From the NCBI RefSeq assembly GCF_017876655.1, contig NZ_JAGIOK010000001.1:2232001-2296000 (forward strand): DNA of 64,000 nucleotides. Direction: 5' to 3'. This DNA comes from Microbacterium imperiale (GTDB taxonomy: Bacteria > Actinomycetota > Actinomycetes > Actinomycetales > Microbacteriaceae). Under the pieces are notes generated by a model. It searched no databases. It was not told the origin of the DNA and saw nothing but the letters and a program-made list of their open reading frames with translations. Each line of letters opens with the position of its first letter. Within the stretch, counting starts at the first letter, position 1. Shown here piece by piece: positions 17,992-27,843 of this stretch. The position numbers were made by a program, and so were the translations under genes.

Positions 17992-19476
17992 TCAGCGCAC
18001 CCCGCGCATGAGCCGGAGCACCGGTTTCGCCGAGAACGCCAGACTCACGCCCACCGCGATCGCGATGATGCCGAGGACGGTGAAGTAGGGCGCCTCGTCG
18101 GCGGGGTCGTAGAAGGTCGCCGCTTGACCGGCGACGGCCGTGCCCAGCGCGACCGAGAGGAAGAAGAGTGCGACCATCTGCGTCGTGAACCGCGCCGGTG
18201 CGAGCTTCGTCGCCGCCGAGAGCCCGACAGGCGAGAGGAACAGCTCGGCGATCGTGAACACGAGCAGGATGCCGATGACGGCCACGAGCGGCGTGCCGTT
18301 CGCTCCCGTGCCGGCGAAGGGCAGGAACAGCAGGAACGCCGCGCCCATCACGATCGCCCCGATCGCGAACTTCACCGGCGTGGAGGGCTGACGCCGGCCC
18401 AGCCGGGTCCAGGCGGCGGCGAAGACGCCCGAGAGCAGGATGATGAACACCGGGTTGATCGACTGGACCCACGACACCGGCATCTCCCACCCGAACAGGT
18501 TGCGGTTGAGCCGCTCGGCGGAGTAGATCGTCACGACGGTGAACTGCTGCTGGTACAGCGACCAGAACGCCACCGAGGTCAGGAACAGCGGCACGAAGCC
18601 CCAGACGCGGCTGCGCTCCTCGGCCGTGATCGCGGAGCTGCGCAGGATGACGACGAAGTACGCGATCGCCGCCACGACGGTGGCCGCGATGACGAGGACG
18701 GCGAGGTTGTCGGCGCGGATGACCCCGGTCAGCGCGAGCACCGCGATGAGGGCCGCGCCCGCTCCGCCGATGATCCACACCAGCGGCATCCGGTTCTTCG
18801 GCAGCGGGTTCGGGACGCGTCGGGCGCTGTCGGGCAGGTGGCGGCGACCGATCGAGTACTGCACGAGACCGGCGGCCATGCCCACGGCGGCGAGCCCGAA
18901 GCCCCAGTGGAAGCCGAGCGTCGTCTGCAGCAGACCGGTCAGCAGGGGGCCGGCGAACCCGCCGAGGTTGATGCCGAGGTAGAAGAGCGAGAAGCCGCTG
19001 TCGCGGCGGACGTCGTCGGCGGCGTACAGGGTGCCGACGACGCTGGTCGCGGTCGCCTTGAGTCCGCCCGAGCCGAGCGCCACGAGCACGAGGCCCACCC
19101 CGAGCCCGACATAGCCGGGCAGCAGGGCCAGGGCGATGTGGCCCGCCATGATGACGAACGCGCTGGAGAACAGCACGCGCTCCGAGCCGTAGAGCCGATC
19201 GGCCAGCCAGGCGCCGAGCACCGTCGCGAGGTAGACGGAACCGCCGTAGGCGCCCACGATGCCGGTGGCGATCGCCCGATCGATGCCGAGTCCACCGTCC
19301 GCCACGGTGTAGTACATGTAGATCAGCAGGATGCCCTGCATGCCGTAGAAGCTGAACCGCTCCCAGAGCTCGACCCCGAAGATGTGGGTCAGGGCCCAGG
19401 GTTGGCCGAAGAAGCGGGTGTCCTTCTCGGAGGTGCGTTCGACGGATGCGGTGGAGGCTGCGTCCTCGTGACTCAT
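17992..19476 (-). CDS. POT/PTR-family proton-coupled di/tripeptide transporter
   Basis: Inner-membrane MFS transporter of 494 residues with about fourteen hydrophobic segments, the bacterial POT layout. The proton-coupling signature ELWERFSFYGMQGILLIYMYY (ExxERFxxYG on TM1) is at about residues 36-56, and FYLGINLGGFAGPLL is the conserved TM4-5 PTR2 signature region. Imports small peptides with protons. Its first 20 residues are polar and Ser/Thr/Glu-rich. Leads an apparent operon with the DUF4190-like and MetE-like genes. Confidence 0.94.
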   Translation of the reverse strand: MSHEDAASTASVERTSEKDTRFFGQPWALTHIFGVELWERFSFYGMQGILLIYMYYTVADGGLGIDRAIATGIVGAYGGSVYLATVLGAWLADRLYGSERVLFSSAFVIMAGHIALALLPGYVGLGVGLVLVALGSGGLKATATSVVGTLYAADDVRRDSGFSLFYLGINLGGFAGPLLTGLLQTTLGFHWGFGLAAVGMAAGLVQYSIGRRHLPDSARRVPNPLPKNRMPLVWIIGGAGAALIAVLALTGVIRADNLAVLVIAATVVAAIAYFVVILRSSAITAEERSRVWGFVPLFLTSVAFWSLYQQQFTVVTIYSAERLNRNLFGWEMPVSWVQSINPVFIILLSGVFAAAWTRLGRRQPSTPVKFAIGAIVMGAAFLLFLPFAGTGANGTPLVAVIGILLVFTIAELFLSPVGLSAATKLAPARFTTQMVALFFLSVALGTAVAGQAATFYDPADEAPYFTVLGIIAIAVGVSLAFSAKPVLRLMRGVR

Positions 19477-19562
19477 GATTAGCGAGACTACGCCTGCCTG
19501 GGCCGCCGAGTCCCGCCAGCGGGCCGTCCATGCCGCCGACGGCGGCGGCGTAGGGTGGGCTC

Positions 19563-20294
19563 ATGAGCGAGAGCGTTCCCCCGATCGAAGCCGAAGTGCC
19601 CGCCGGGATCGACATCCGCCCCCTCGAGACCGTCGCCGACATCTTCGCCGGCGCCGCCGTGCTGCGCGAGGTGTGGGGTGGCGACCGCGACTCGGTGCCT
19701 ACGAACCTCATGCGCGCCCTCGCGTACGCCGGCAACTACGTCGTCGGGCTGTACGACGGCGACCGGCTCATCGGCGCCTCAGTGGCGTTCTTCTCCGCGC
19801 CGGGCGCCCGGTCGATGCACTCGCACGTCACCGGCGTGCTGCCGGAGTACCAGCAGCAGGGTCTGGGCCGCGTGCTCAAGCAGCACCAGCGGGCGTGGGC
19901 GTTCGCCCGCGACGTCGGAACGATCACCTGGACGTTCGACCCGCTGTTCGCCCGCAACGCGCACTTCAACCTGCAGGTGCTCGGCGCCCGCATCAGCGAC
20001 TACCTCGTCGACCAGTACGGCCTCATGGACGACGGCCTGAACCGCGGCACGGTCACCGACCGGCTCATGGTGACGTGGCCGCTGGCCGCGCCGCCGCAGC
20101 AGAAGCCCACCGACGACCGTGTCGTCGCGACGATCGCGGTGCCCGCCGACATCCATGCGCTGCGTGCGTCGGCGCCGGCCGAGGCCGACGCCTGGCGCGA
20201 CCGGGTACGCTCGCAGTTCCTCGAGCACCTGGCGGCCGGGCTCGTCGTCGGCGGCTTCGACGACGAGCGCGGCTACCTGCTCGTGAACCCCTGA
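19563..20294 (+). CDS. GNAT-fold acetyltransferase (COG3375 type)
   Basis: 243 residues; an N-terminal GNAT domain (about 15-165) with the acetyl-CoA-binding region HVTGVLPEYQQQGLGRVLKQHQRAW and strand ITWTFDPLFARNAHFNL, then a C-terminal extension of about 75 residues. The long form and the WTFDPL motif match predicted acetyltransferases of unknown substrate. ATG 19563, divergent from the POT transporter. Function beyond acyl transfer is not inferred. Confidence 0.82.
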   Translation: MSESVPPIEAEVPAGIDIRPLETVADIFAGAAVLREVWGGDRDSVPTNLMRALAYAGNYVVGLYDGDRLIGASVAFFSAPGARSMHSHVTGVLPEYQQQGLGRVLKQHQRAWAFARDVGTITWTFDPLFARNAHFNLQVLGARISDYLVDQYGLMDDGLNRGTVTDRLMVTWPLAAPPQQKPTDDRVVATIAVPADIHALRASAPAEADAWRDRVRSQFLEHLAAGLVVGGFDDERGYLLVNP

Positions 20295-20298
20295 CCGG

Positions 20299-21105
20299 TC
20301 ACTCGGAGCCGGCGTCGCGCCAGGCGTCGGACTCGAGGTGCGACCCGGCCTGAGGCCCCATCTGCAGCATCCCGCCGTCGACGACCCACGTGGCGCCGGT
20401 GACGTACGACGAAGCCGGTGAGGCCAGGAACGCCACGACCGACGCGATCTCCTCGGGCTTGCCCGGGCGGGGGATCGGGATGCCGGGGCGGTGGGTCTGC
20501 TCGGCGTCCTCACCCTCCATGTCGTTGATGGGCGTCGCGATCTCGCCGGGGGCGACCGAGTTGACGGTGATGTCGCGGGGTCCGAGCTCCTGGGCCATCG
20601 TCTTCACGAGGCCCTCGAGTCCGTGCTTCGAGGCGACGTAGGCGGCCGATCCGACCCGCGGCTGCGAGCCGTGCACGCTCGTCACGGCGATGATCCGTCC
20701 GCCGTCGCCCGCGTCGGCCATGAGCTTGGCGGCGGTCTTCATGCCGACGAAGGCCCCGTCGAGGTTGAGGGCGACGACGGTGCGCCACCCGTCGAGGTCG
20801 AGGTCGAGCACCGGCCCGCCCGTGCCGCCGCCGGCGTTGTTGACGAAGACGTCGAGGCCGCCGAGCTCGGCGGCGAGGTGCTCGATGACCCCGGGGATCT
20901 TCTCGAACTCGGTTGCGTCGAACTGCGCGACGATAGCCTTGCGGCCCCGGGCGCGAACGCCCTCGGCCGTCTCGTTGGCGCCGTCCTCATCGGAATGCCA
21001 GGTGACACCGACATCCATGCCGGCGTCGGCGAGCGCAAGGGCGGTGGCGCGGCCGATCCCCGAGTCGGAGGCGGTCACGATGGCACGGCGGGGAGTGAAC
21101 GTCAT
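20299..21105 (-). CDS. SDR-family oxidoreductase
   Basis: Classical short-chain dehydrogenase of 268 residues. Cofactor motif [16 protein letters not shown] (TGxxxGxG with Thr-Ala-Ser start) is at the N-terminus, NNAGGG in the middle and the catalytic Ser/Tyr/Lys in [20 protein letters not shown]. The fold is closed by [14 protein letters not shown]. The lack of an acidic residue after the second strand (VTWHSDEDG) favours NADP. The C-terminal tail of about 20 residues is unusual. Lone gene; substrate unknown. Confidence 0.9.
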   Translation of the reverse strand: MTFTPRRAIVTASDSGIGRATALALADAGMDVGVTWHSDEDGANETAEGVRARGRKAIVAQFDATEFEKIPGVIEHLAAELGGLDVFVNNAGGGTGGPVLDLDLDGWRTVVALNLDGAFVGMKTAAKLMADAGDGGRIIAVTSVHGSQPRVGSAAYVASKHGLEGLVKTMAQELGPRDITVNSVAPGEIATPINDMEGEDAEQTHRPGIPIPRPGKPEEIASVVAFLASPASSYVTGATWVVDGGMLQMGPQAGSHLESDAWRDAGSE

Positions 21106-21192
21106 GGCTCGACGCTACGAACCGCGCCGCGCGCCGCGCACCCGGTTGACAATCCCGGTCGGGACGGTGAGGGCGAGCGGGGCGCCGCGTCG

Positions 21193-21280
21193 TAACTCCT
21201 CAGATCTGAGCACCCGGAAACGGCGACGCCCCGTCAGCACGCGGTACGTGGGACGGGGCGTCGTCGTTCGTGAGGAGTTA
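21193..21280. terminator. Nested inverted repeats downstream of the SPFH gene
   Basis: Inner stem CGACGCCCCGTC (21224-21235) pairs perfectly with GACGGGGCGTCG (21252-21263), leaving a 16-base loop. Outside it, TAACTCCTCA (21193-21202) pairs with TGAGGAGTTA (21271-21280), and the left copy runs into a perfect palindrome CTCAGATCTGAG (21199-21210). It sits just after the stop of the flotillin-like gene, so the inner hairpin is a good terminator candidate. The outer pair is unexplained and may be an operator or an element edge. Confidence 0.65.
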
Positions 21281-21288
21281 GCGCGGGG

Positions 21289-22668
21289 TCACTCCGCTGC
21301 CGCGGCCGGCGCCGCCGCCGCGTCGTCCTCGCGCAGGCCCTGAGCCACGCCGCGGCCGGTGGCCTGGCCCTGGATGATCTGGCGCAGGTCGATGCCGGTC
21401 GTGGCCTGCACGGCGTCGAAGGTCGCGCGCATGCTCGACGCGCTCTCGGAGGCGATGTGGCTCGATGCGCCGTCGCCGCCGAGCACCGTGATCGAGCCGA
21501 CCTTGTCGAAGCCGCGGGCGAACTCGGTCATGAGCGGCACGAGCGCTTCGATGGCGCGCTGGGCGAGGAGCGCCTCCTGGTTCTGGGCGATGGCGGCCGC
21601 CTCGGCCTCGATCGCCTCGGCGCGGGCCTCACCGGCCAGGCGCACGGCGTCGGCCTCGGCCTGCGCGCGCAGCCGGGTGGCCTCGGCCTCCTGCGCGGCG
21701 ATCTGGGCGCGGGCCTCGGCGGCCTTGACCTCGGCGTAGGCGTCGGCGTCTGCCTTGCGCTGCCGCTCGTACAGCGAGGCGTCGGCGACCTTCTTGATGT
21801 CGGCGTCGAGCTGGGCCTGCCGGTTCTCGGCGGCCTGCAGCAGGACGTCCTGCTCGCGCTGGGCGCGGGCGAGGGCCTCGGCCTGCTCGGCTTCGGCGCG
21901 GGCGCGTCCGACCTCGGCCGAGGCGGCGGCGGAGTTCTTGTCGTACGCGGTCTGCTCGATGAGGTTGGCCTCGTCGGTGGCCAGCTGGCGCGCCTTGACC
22001 TCACGGGCGGCGTTGATGCGGGCGACCTCGGCCTCGCGGCGCACGCGCTCGACCTCGGTCGCACCGAGGGCGTCGATGTAGCCGTTCTTGTCGGTGATGC
22101 CCTGGATCTGGAACGAGTCGAGGATGAGGCCCTGCGCCAGCAGGTCGCTCTTGATGCCCTCGGCGATCTGGTCCGACAGCTTCTGCCGGTCCTTCATGAG
22201 CTGCTCGACGGTCAGGGTCGCCACGACACCGCGGAGCGCACCTTCGAGCTGCTCGGTCGTGAACTGCTCGATCGCGCCGTCCTGCGAGAGGAAGCGCTCG
22301 GCCGCGCGCCGCACGAATTCGGGGTCGGACCCGATCTTCACCAGGGCCACGCCGGCCACCATCACGGTGACGCCGTTGGATGCCTGCGCCGTGGGCTCCA
22401 TCTTGATCTGGCGTGCACGCAGCGAGATCATCTCGGCGCGCTGCGTCAGCGGGTTCACGAGGGCGCCGCCGCCGGTGATCACCGAGATGCGCGAGGAGTC
22501 TCCCGCCGCGTTCTTCTGGTTGCGTCCGACGACGACGAGCGCCTGGTCTGCCTTGGCGACCTTGTACCAGGCCCGCACCATGATCAGCAGGAAGATCAAA
22601 AGGATGATGACGGCGATCACGGCGATGCCGCCGATCACGAGCGCGCCTCCGGCGAAGAGAGCTTCCAT
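21289..22668 (-). CDS. Flotillin-like SPFH-domain membrane protein
   Basis: 459 residues from ATG 22668, preceded by GGAAAGG. One N-terminal hydrophobic helix (about 5-30), then an SPFH/band-7 domain (about 40-200, AWYKVAKADQALVVVGRNQ), and a long Ala/Glu-rich coiled coil (about 200-360: repeated A-E-A-x-R units). A C-terminal Gly/Ala-rich tail ends AAAPAAAAE. This is the FloT/YuaG layout: a membrane scaffold forming oligomers in lipid microdomains. The NfeD partner often found beside floT is not present here, so it may act alone or be encoded elsewhere. Confidence 0.92.
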   Translation of the reverse strand: MEALFAGGALVIGGIAVIAVIILLIFLLIMVRAWYKVAKADQALVVVGRNQKNAAGDSSRISVITGGGALVNPLTQRAEMISLRARQIKMEPTAQASNGVTVMVAGVALVKIGSDPEFVRRAAERFLSQDGAIEQFTTEQLEGALRGVVATLTVEQLMKDRQKLSDQIAEGIKSDLLAQGLILDSFQIQGITDKNGYIDALGATEVERVRREAEVARINAAREVKARQLATDEANLIEQTAYDKNSAAASAEVGRARAEAEQAEALARAQREQDVLLQAAENRQAQLDADIKKVADASLYERQRKADADAYAEVKAAEARAQIAAQEAEATRLRAQAEADAVRLAGEARAEAIEAEAAAIAQNQEALLAQRAIEALVPLMTEFARGFDKVGSITVLGGDGASSHIASESASSMRATFDAVQATTGIDLRQIIQGQATGRGVAQGLREDDAAAAPAAAAE

Positions 22669-22809
22669 GCTGACCTTTCCCGTGCGTAACGATGTGTCCT
22701 TCGACCGTATCGGGGCGGGCATGCGCGGCGCGACTAGAATCGGGGATGCCGTCGCCTGCGGCGTCCGCGCCGATCGGCGCATCCCGAAAACGACCATTTG
22801 GAGCCACCT

Positions 22810-24198
22810 GTGGCCGAGCAGTCCCGCCTCGACAAAGTCATCGCCCTCGCCCGTCACCGCGGGTTCGTCTTCCAGGCGGGGGAGATCTACGGCGGTTCAC
22901 GCTCCGCGTGGGACTACGGCCCCCTGGGTACCGAGCTCAAGGAGAACATCCGGCGCCAGTGGTGGCAGACGTTCGTGCGCGGACGCGGCGACATGGTGGG
23001 CCTCGACTCGTCGATCATCCTGCCCAAGCGCGTGTGGGAGGCGTCGGGTCACGTCGCGACCTTCACCGACCCGCTGGTCGAGTGCCTGCAGTGCCACAAG
23101 CGCTTCCGCGAAGACACGCTCATCGAGGACTTCGAAGCGCGCAAGGGCCGCGCGGCCGAGAACGGTCTTGCCGACGTCCCGTGCCCGAACTGCGGCACGA
23201 AGGGTCAGTACACCGAGCCCAAGTCGTTCTCGGGTCTCGTGAAGACCTACCTCGGCGTCGTCGACGACGAGTCGGGCCTGCACTTCCTGCGCCCCGAGAC
23301 GGCCCAGGGCATCTTCGTGAACTTCTCGAACGTGCTGACAGCGAGCCGCAAGAAGCCGCCGTTCGGTATCGGTCAGGTCGGCAAGGCGTTCCGCAACGAG
23401 ATCACGCCGGGCAACTTCATCTTCCGCACACGCGAGTTCGAGCAGATGGAGATCGAGTTCTTCACGCCGCCCGCCGAGGCCCAGGAGTGGTTCGAGCACT
23501 GGGTCGAGGCCTGCTGGAACTGGTTCATCGACCTCGGCGTGAAGGCCGACAACATGCGGCGCTTCGACGTTCCCGAGGACGACCGCGCCCACTACTCCGC
23601 CGGCACGATCGACGTCGAGTACCGCTTCGGCTTCCCCGGCAAGGAGTGGGGCGAGCTCATGGGCGTCGCCAACCGCACCGACTACGACCTCGGCAGCCAC
23701 ACCGAGGCCTCGGGCCAGTCGCTGACGTACTTCGACCAGGCATCCGGTGAGAAGTACATCCCGTACGTCATCGAGCCCTCGTTCGGCCTGACGCGCGCCA
23801 TGATGGCGTTCCTCGTCGACGCGTACGACGAAGAAGAGGTGCCCAACGCGAAGGGCGGCGTCGACACCCGCACGGTGCTGCGCCTGGACCCGCGCCTGGC
23901 TCCCGTCAAGGCCGCGGTGCTGCCGCTCAGCCGCAACGAGCGCCTGTCGCCGCTGGCCCGCGAGGTCGCCGACACCCTGCGCGGCCGCGGCTGGAACGTC
24001 GACTTCGACGACGCCGGTGCGATCGGGCGCCGCTACCGCCGCCAGGACGAGGTCGGCACGCCCTTCTGCGTCACGGTCGACTTCGACTCGCTCGACGACC
24101 GTGCCGTCACCGTGCGCGACCGCGACACGATGGCGCAGGAGCGCATCGGCCTCGACGCTCTCGAGGGCTACCTCGCCGAGCGCCTGCGCGGCGCCTGA
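22810..24198 (+). CDS. glyS: Glycyl-tRNA synthetase (dimeric alpha2 type)
   Basis: Charges tRNA-Gly. 462 residues, the single-chain class II type of actinobacteria and Firmicutes relatives. Visible class II motifs: the N-terminal [36 protein letters not shown] (motif 2 region), [25 protein letters not shown] and the C-terminal motif 3 [14 protein letters not shown] Cys pair, CLQCHKRF and CPNCGTKG, looks like a zinc site (about residues 96-140). An anticodon-binding domain follows. GTG 22810 has GGAG six bases upstream; a TTG at 22798 is less likely. Confidence 0.97.
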   Translation: MAEQSRLDKVIALARHRGFVFQAGEIYGGSRSAWDYGPLGTELKENIRRQWWQTFVRGRGDMVGLDSSIILPKRVWEASGHVATFTDPLVECLQCHKRFREDTLIEDFEARKGRAAENGLADVPCPNCGTKGQYTEPKSFSGLVKTYLGVVDDESGLHFLRPETAQGIFVNFSNVLTASRKKPPFGIGQVGKAFRNEITPGNFIFRTREFEQMEIEFFTPPAEAQEWFEHWVEACWNWFIDLGVKADNMRRFDVPEDDRAHYSAGTIDVEYRFGFPGKEWGELMGVANRTDYDLGSHTEASGQSLTYFDQASGEKYIPYVIEPSFGLTRAMMAFLVDAYDEEEVPNAKGGVDTRTVLRLDPRLAPVKAAVLPLSRNERLSPLAREVADTLRGRGWNVDFDDAGAIGRRYRRQDEVGTPFCVTVDFDSLDDRAVTVRDRDTMAQERIGLDALEGYLAERLRGA

Positions 24199-24229
24199 CC
24201 CCCGAGGCTCAGGCCCAGGGGTTCAGGCG

Positions 24230-24249
24230 CCGCGGGCTCAGGCCCGCGG
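24230..24249 (+). terminator. Hairpin at the glyS/xylanase junction
   Basis: CCGCGGGC (24230-24237) pairs with GCCCGCGG (24242-24249) across a TCAG loop. It lies 32 bp after the glyS stop and overlaps the stop codon of the convergent xylanase gene, so it could stop glyS transcription. No T-run follows. Confidence 0.45.
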
Positions 24250-27200
24250 GCGGCGGCGCAGCGCCAGGAACAGGCCGCCCGCGGTCAGCAGCACCGCGGC
24301 CGCGAGCGCCGCACCCCACGGCAGTTCGCCGCCGGTCGTGCTGAGGCTGCTGCTCGCGCTGCCGCCGCCGCTGACCACGGTCACCGCCACGCGGATGTCG
24401 TCGTACCCGGATGACGTGACCACGAGCGTGTGCTCGCCGGTCGCGAGGTCGCGGGGAACGGCGACGGAGAAGCGCACCTCGCCGGAAGCATCGGCCGCGG
24501 GGATGCCGCTGACGACGATCGGGTCGCTGTAGAGCGTGGCGCCGATCCGCTGCTGCGGCTCGAGGCCCGAGACCCGCACCGGCAGCGATCCGCCCTGCGC
24601 GACACGGCCGTCACCGACGTCGACGGTCGCCCACGCGCCGCCATCCACCGGCTCGCCCGGTGTACCCGGTTCGGTCGGTTCGCCGGGTTCGGTCGGTTCG
24701 CCGGGCTCGCCCGGCGCGGTCACCGCGTCGACGAGGTGCACGACGCCCCACCGCGACGTGCTCTGGTAGCCCGTTCCCGTCGGCTCGGCCCACGTGTGCA
24801 CGGCGAAGCGGGAGCCGCCGCGGGCGTCGTTGACCTGCGCGTCGAAGCCCTGGAACGTTCCGGCACCGCCCAGGGGCACGTCGCTCTGCCCGCCGGACTG
24901 CCCGACGAGGTCGATCGCCGCCTCGACGATGTAGCCGCCCTCGGTGCGCGAGGTCGCGCTCGCGAGCAGTCGCGACCGCTGCGCGGCCTCGTTCCCGGTG
25001 CCGAAGGTGACGTCGCCGTCGACCGTGATGCGGATCTGCGTGTCGTTCGGACCGTACGCCCCGCTCTTGGTGTTGCCGAGGTCGAGGAAGATCTCGACCC
25101 CGTCGCGGTTCCAGGGGTCGCTGTTCGTCGTGTCGATGTCGGGATCCTCGACCTCGAACAGCGTGTAGAGGACGTTGTCGCGCCAGAGGGTGCGAACCGT
25201 CGCGGTGGCGCCGGCGGCATCGCCCTCGACCCGCTTCGCGGTCTCGATCACCGGGGCCGAGGCCCAGGCGGCATCCACGACTCCGTCGACGGTGATCTCG
25301 TCGCCGCGGGGGATCTCGAGGTACGACAGCTCCTCGTAGAAGGTCAGCTGGCCCGTCGATCCCGCCGAGTTCCACGCGCCGGCGAGCCCGTCCGCGGCGA
25401 AGACGCGGACGTCGAAGGCCGCGGTGTCGCCCACGGCCGGGGCGGTGTGGGGCAGCTGGACGACGGTGAAGAACTCGCCGTCGGCTTCGACCGTGCGCCC
25501 CGTCAGCGGGCCGTCACCGCCGAAGGCGACCTCCTCGCCGCGATAGGTGAACTCGATCCGTTCGGGGCGCGCGCTCGAGCGGATCAGCGCCGTCAGGTGC
25601 TCGTCGCTCCACCGCGCCTGGAAGCCGCCCGCGTCACGGGTGAGCGGGTGCTCGGGCAGGTTCCGCCACTCGGGGACGTCGGCGATCGCTCCGTCGAGGG
25701 CGACGTCGCCGCGGAACACGTCGGCTGTGGTCACGAGCGGCGGAAGCCCCTCGTCGTCGCCGATCGCGCCGAAGAACGCCGCCTTGGCGCTCAGGTCGCC
25801 CGCGAACAGGAGCGGCGCCTGCTCCGCCCGCCACGAGCGGGTGTCGGTCAGGCCCCACACGGTCACCGCGAAGAGGCTCTCGGATGCCGGCGCCGCGGCG
25901 TGGTAGTCGCGGAACACCTCGAAGGCGTCGCGGTAGTAGTACCCCTGACGTGCGAGGTTCGCCGCCGTGGCCGGGTTGACCGTGACGTCGAGCTCGGTCA
26001 CCGCCTGCATGAGCCCGCGACCGGCGAACCGCTCGAGCGTGCTCGCGAGGGCGGGCACCGGGGTGTTGACCGAAACGTGGAATTGGTGACCCACACCGTC
26101 GAGGGGCGTGCCGGCGGCCAGCATCCGATCGACCAGCGCGGCGTACTGCGTGCCCTTGGCGTCCTGCTCGGTGTTGTAGTCGTTGATGAACAGCGCCACC
26201 GGCCGGTCGGTGCCGGGAGCGGCGTAGTCCTCGTTGAACGCCTGGTCGGCCAAGCGGAAGGCGAGGTGGATGAACTCCTCGCCGAGGATGTCGTGCCACC
26301 GGCTGGTCCGCAGCCCGTCCGGCGTCGCCTGGTCGGAGATGACTTCGTTGACGACGTCCCATGCCACCAGCGGGTTCGTCTCGGACCCGAAGAGGCCGTA
26401 GTCGTCGGCGATCGACCGGGCGACGTCGTCGATGTGGGTCGCGAGCCGGTCGCGCAGCAGCTGCTTGTCGGCCTCGGAGTCGGTGAGCTCGCGGCCCGAG
26501 GCGTCCTGGAAGAACCACGCCGGGGTCTGCGAGTGCCACAGCAGCACGTGTCCGTACAGTCGCAGGTCGTTCGCGCTGGCGTAGTCGAGCAGCGCGGTGG
26601 CCTGCGGGTGGCGCTGGAAGCGTCGCTGGTCGTCGTACCAGGCCTCGACCTTCATGTGGTTCTCGGGGGTGATCTGATCGAAGTGGTGGCGCAGCAGATC
26701 GGATGCCGCCCCGCCGGTCTCACGCTCGTCGATGGCGACACCGACCGGAAACTCCGTGGTGTCCTTCAGCGGGGTGAGGTCGAGGTCGCCTTCGCCCGCC
26801 TCGGGCACCGCGATCCTGACCTGGTCGACGAGGAACGGTGAGGTGTTGCCGGAGTTGTACCGCGCCTCGATGTACAGCTCGGCCGCGGCGTCGTACCCGG
26901 GGATGGTGATGTCGCCGGCGACCGTCGTCCAACCGCTCGCCGACACGCTCTCGGCCTGCAGCAGGTTCGTGTACGACACCGCTCCGCCGTCGTCGGTGCG
27001 CATCGAGACGGTGAGGCCCTGGCCGCGGTCGGCTCCCGGCGCGAACCGCAGCGCGGCGGAGAACGCGTAGGTCTGGCCCGCGAGCAGGGTGTCGGTGACG
27101 TCGAGGAGGATGCCGTCGCCTTCGTGCGTACGCTCGCTCACGAGGGCCGCGTGCGAGGACTCGTCGGCTCCGCCCGTCACGACCTCGACGGTCGGACCGG

Positions 27201-27843
27201 CTCCGCCCGAGCCGACCCGCGGCTGCCAGGCGCCGAGAGCGCCGTCGTCGAAGGTGCTGTCGATGAGAACGGTGCCGGGTGCCTGCGGTCCCGTGCCGGG
27301 ATCGGTGCCCGGGTCGCCGTCCGCCGCGGTGACGGTGACATCGTCCACGAGGTAGGTGTACGCGTCGGCTCCGGGGATGTCGGCGGTGCCGAGGTAGAGC
27401 CGGACGGTGTCGGTCGTCGCCGGCGACGTCCACGTGCCGGTGACGATCGTCCATTCGTCGGCCGAGATCGTGGTGTCGCCGATCCAGGTGTATCCCGGGA
27501 CCCCGACCCAGCGCGCCTGCGTGTCGGGCGTGCCCGCGGCGAGCCGGACCCGGGCGCTGACGGTGTAGGTCGTCTCGGGCTCGAGGATGCCCGGCGCGGT
27601 CTGGATGCCGACGTAGTCGGCGTCGCGGTCCTGCACGACGAGGGCTCCGTCGGCGTAGTCGAGCGTCGAGCCGTCGCCGCCGCTCTGCGTCAGGGCATCA
27701 CCGAGGGACGCCGTCGAGAAGTCGTGGGCGACGACGGTGGTGGCAGCCGTCGGGGCCGCGGCGGCTCCCGTCGCTGCGAGCAGTGGTGCGGCGAGGGCCG
27801 CGGTCGCAGCGGCGGCCAGGAAACGGGGTCGACGAGTTCGCAT
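24238..27843 (-). CDS. Modular cell-wall-anchored GH10 endo-xylanase
   Basis: Secreted beta-1,4-xylanase of 1201 residues. Signal peptide 1-30; two N-terminal carbohydrate-binding modules of CBM22/CBM4_9 type (about 36-172 and 190-347); GH10 catalytic domain (about 355-690) with acid/base Glu500 in WDVVNE and nucleophile Glu617 in TELDV; two CBM9-like modules (about 700-838 and 845-1040); an EPGEPTEPG linker; an Ig-like domain (about 1068-1158); and LSTTG (1167-1171), a transmembrane helix and RRRPRA tail. The tail resembles class E sortase LAxTG signals. No xylose or xylo-oligosaccharide transporter is adjacent. Confidence 0.95.
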   Translation of the reverse strand: MRTRRPRFLAAAATAALAAPLLAATGAAAAPTAATTVVAHDFSTASLGDALTQSGGDGSTLDYADGALVVQDRDADYVGIQTAPGILEPETTYTVSARVRLAAGTPDTQARWVGVPGYTWIGDTTISADEWTIVTGTWTSPATTDTVRLYLGTADIPGADAYTYLVDDVTVTAADGDPGTDPGTGPQAPGTVLIDSTFDDGALGAWQPRVGSGGAGPTVEVVTGGADESSHAALVSERTHEGDGILLDVTDTLLAGQTYAFSAALRFAPGADRGQGLTVSMRTDDGGAVSYTNLLQAESVSASGWTTVAGDITIPGYDAAAELYIEARYNSGNTSPFLVDQVRIAVPEAGEGDLDLTPLKDTTEFPVGVAIDERETGGAASDLLRHHFDQITPENHMKVEAWYDDQRRFQRHPQATALLDYASANDLRLYGHVLLWHSQTPAWFFQDASGRELTDSEADKQLLRDRLATHIDDVARSIADDYGLFGSETNPLVAWDVVNEVISDQATPDGLRTSRWHDILGEEFIHLAFRLADQAFNEDYAAPGTDRPVALFINDYNTEQDAKGTQYAALVDRMLAAGTPLDGVGHQFHVSVNTPVPALASTLERFAGRGLMQAVTELDVTVNPATAANLARQGYYYRDAFEVFRDYHAAAPASESLFAVTVWGLTDTRSWRAEQAPLLFAGDLSAKAAFFGAIGDDEGLPPLVTTADVFRGDVALDGAIADVPEWRNLPEHPLTRDAGGFQARWSDEHLTALIRSSARPERIEFTYRGEEVAFGGDGPLTGRTVEADGEFFTVVQLPHTAPAVGDTAAFDVRVFAADGLAGAWNSAGSTGQLTFYEELSYLEIPRGDEITVDGVVDAAWASAPVIETAKRVEGDAAGATATVRTLWRDNVLYTLFEVEDPDIDTTNSDPWNRDGVEIFLDLGNTKSGAYGPNDTQIRITVDGDVTFGTGNEAAQRSRLLASATSRTEGGYIVEAAIDLVGQSGGQSDVPLGGAGTFQGFDAQVNDARGGSRFAVHTWAEPTGTGYQSTSRWGVVHLVDAVTAPGEPGEPTEPGEPTEPGTPGEPVDGGAWATVDVGDGRVAQGGSLPVRVSGLEPQQRIGATLYSDPIVVSGIPAADASGEVRFSVAVPRDLATGEHTLVVTSSGYDDIRVAVTVVSGGGSASSSLSTTGGELPWGAALAAAVLLTAGGLFLALRRRPRA

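Noticed and set aside
24640..24720. Separate repeat element within the xylanase
   Set aside because: The short repeat is the codons of the EPGEPTEPG linker in the coding sequence and is best explained as a protein linker.
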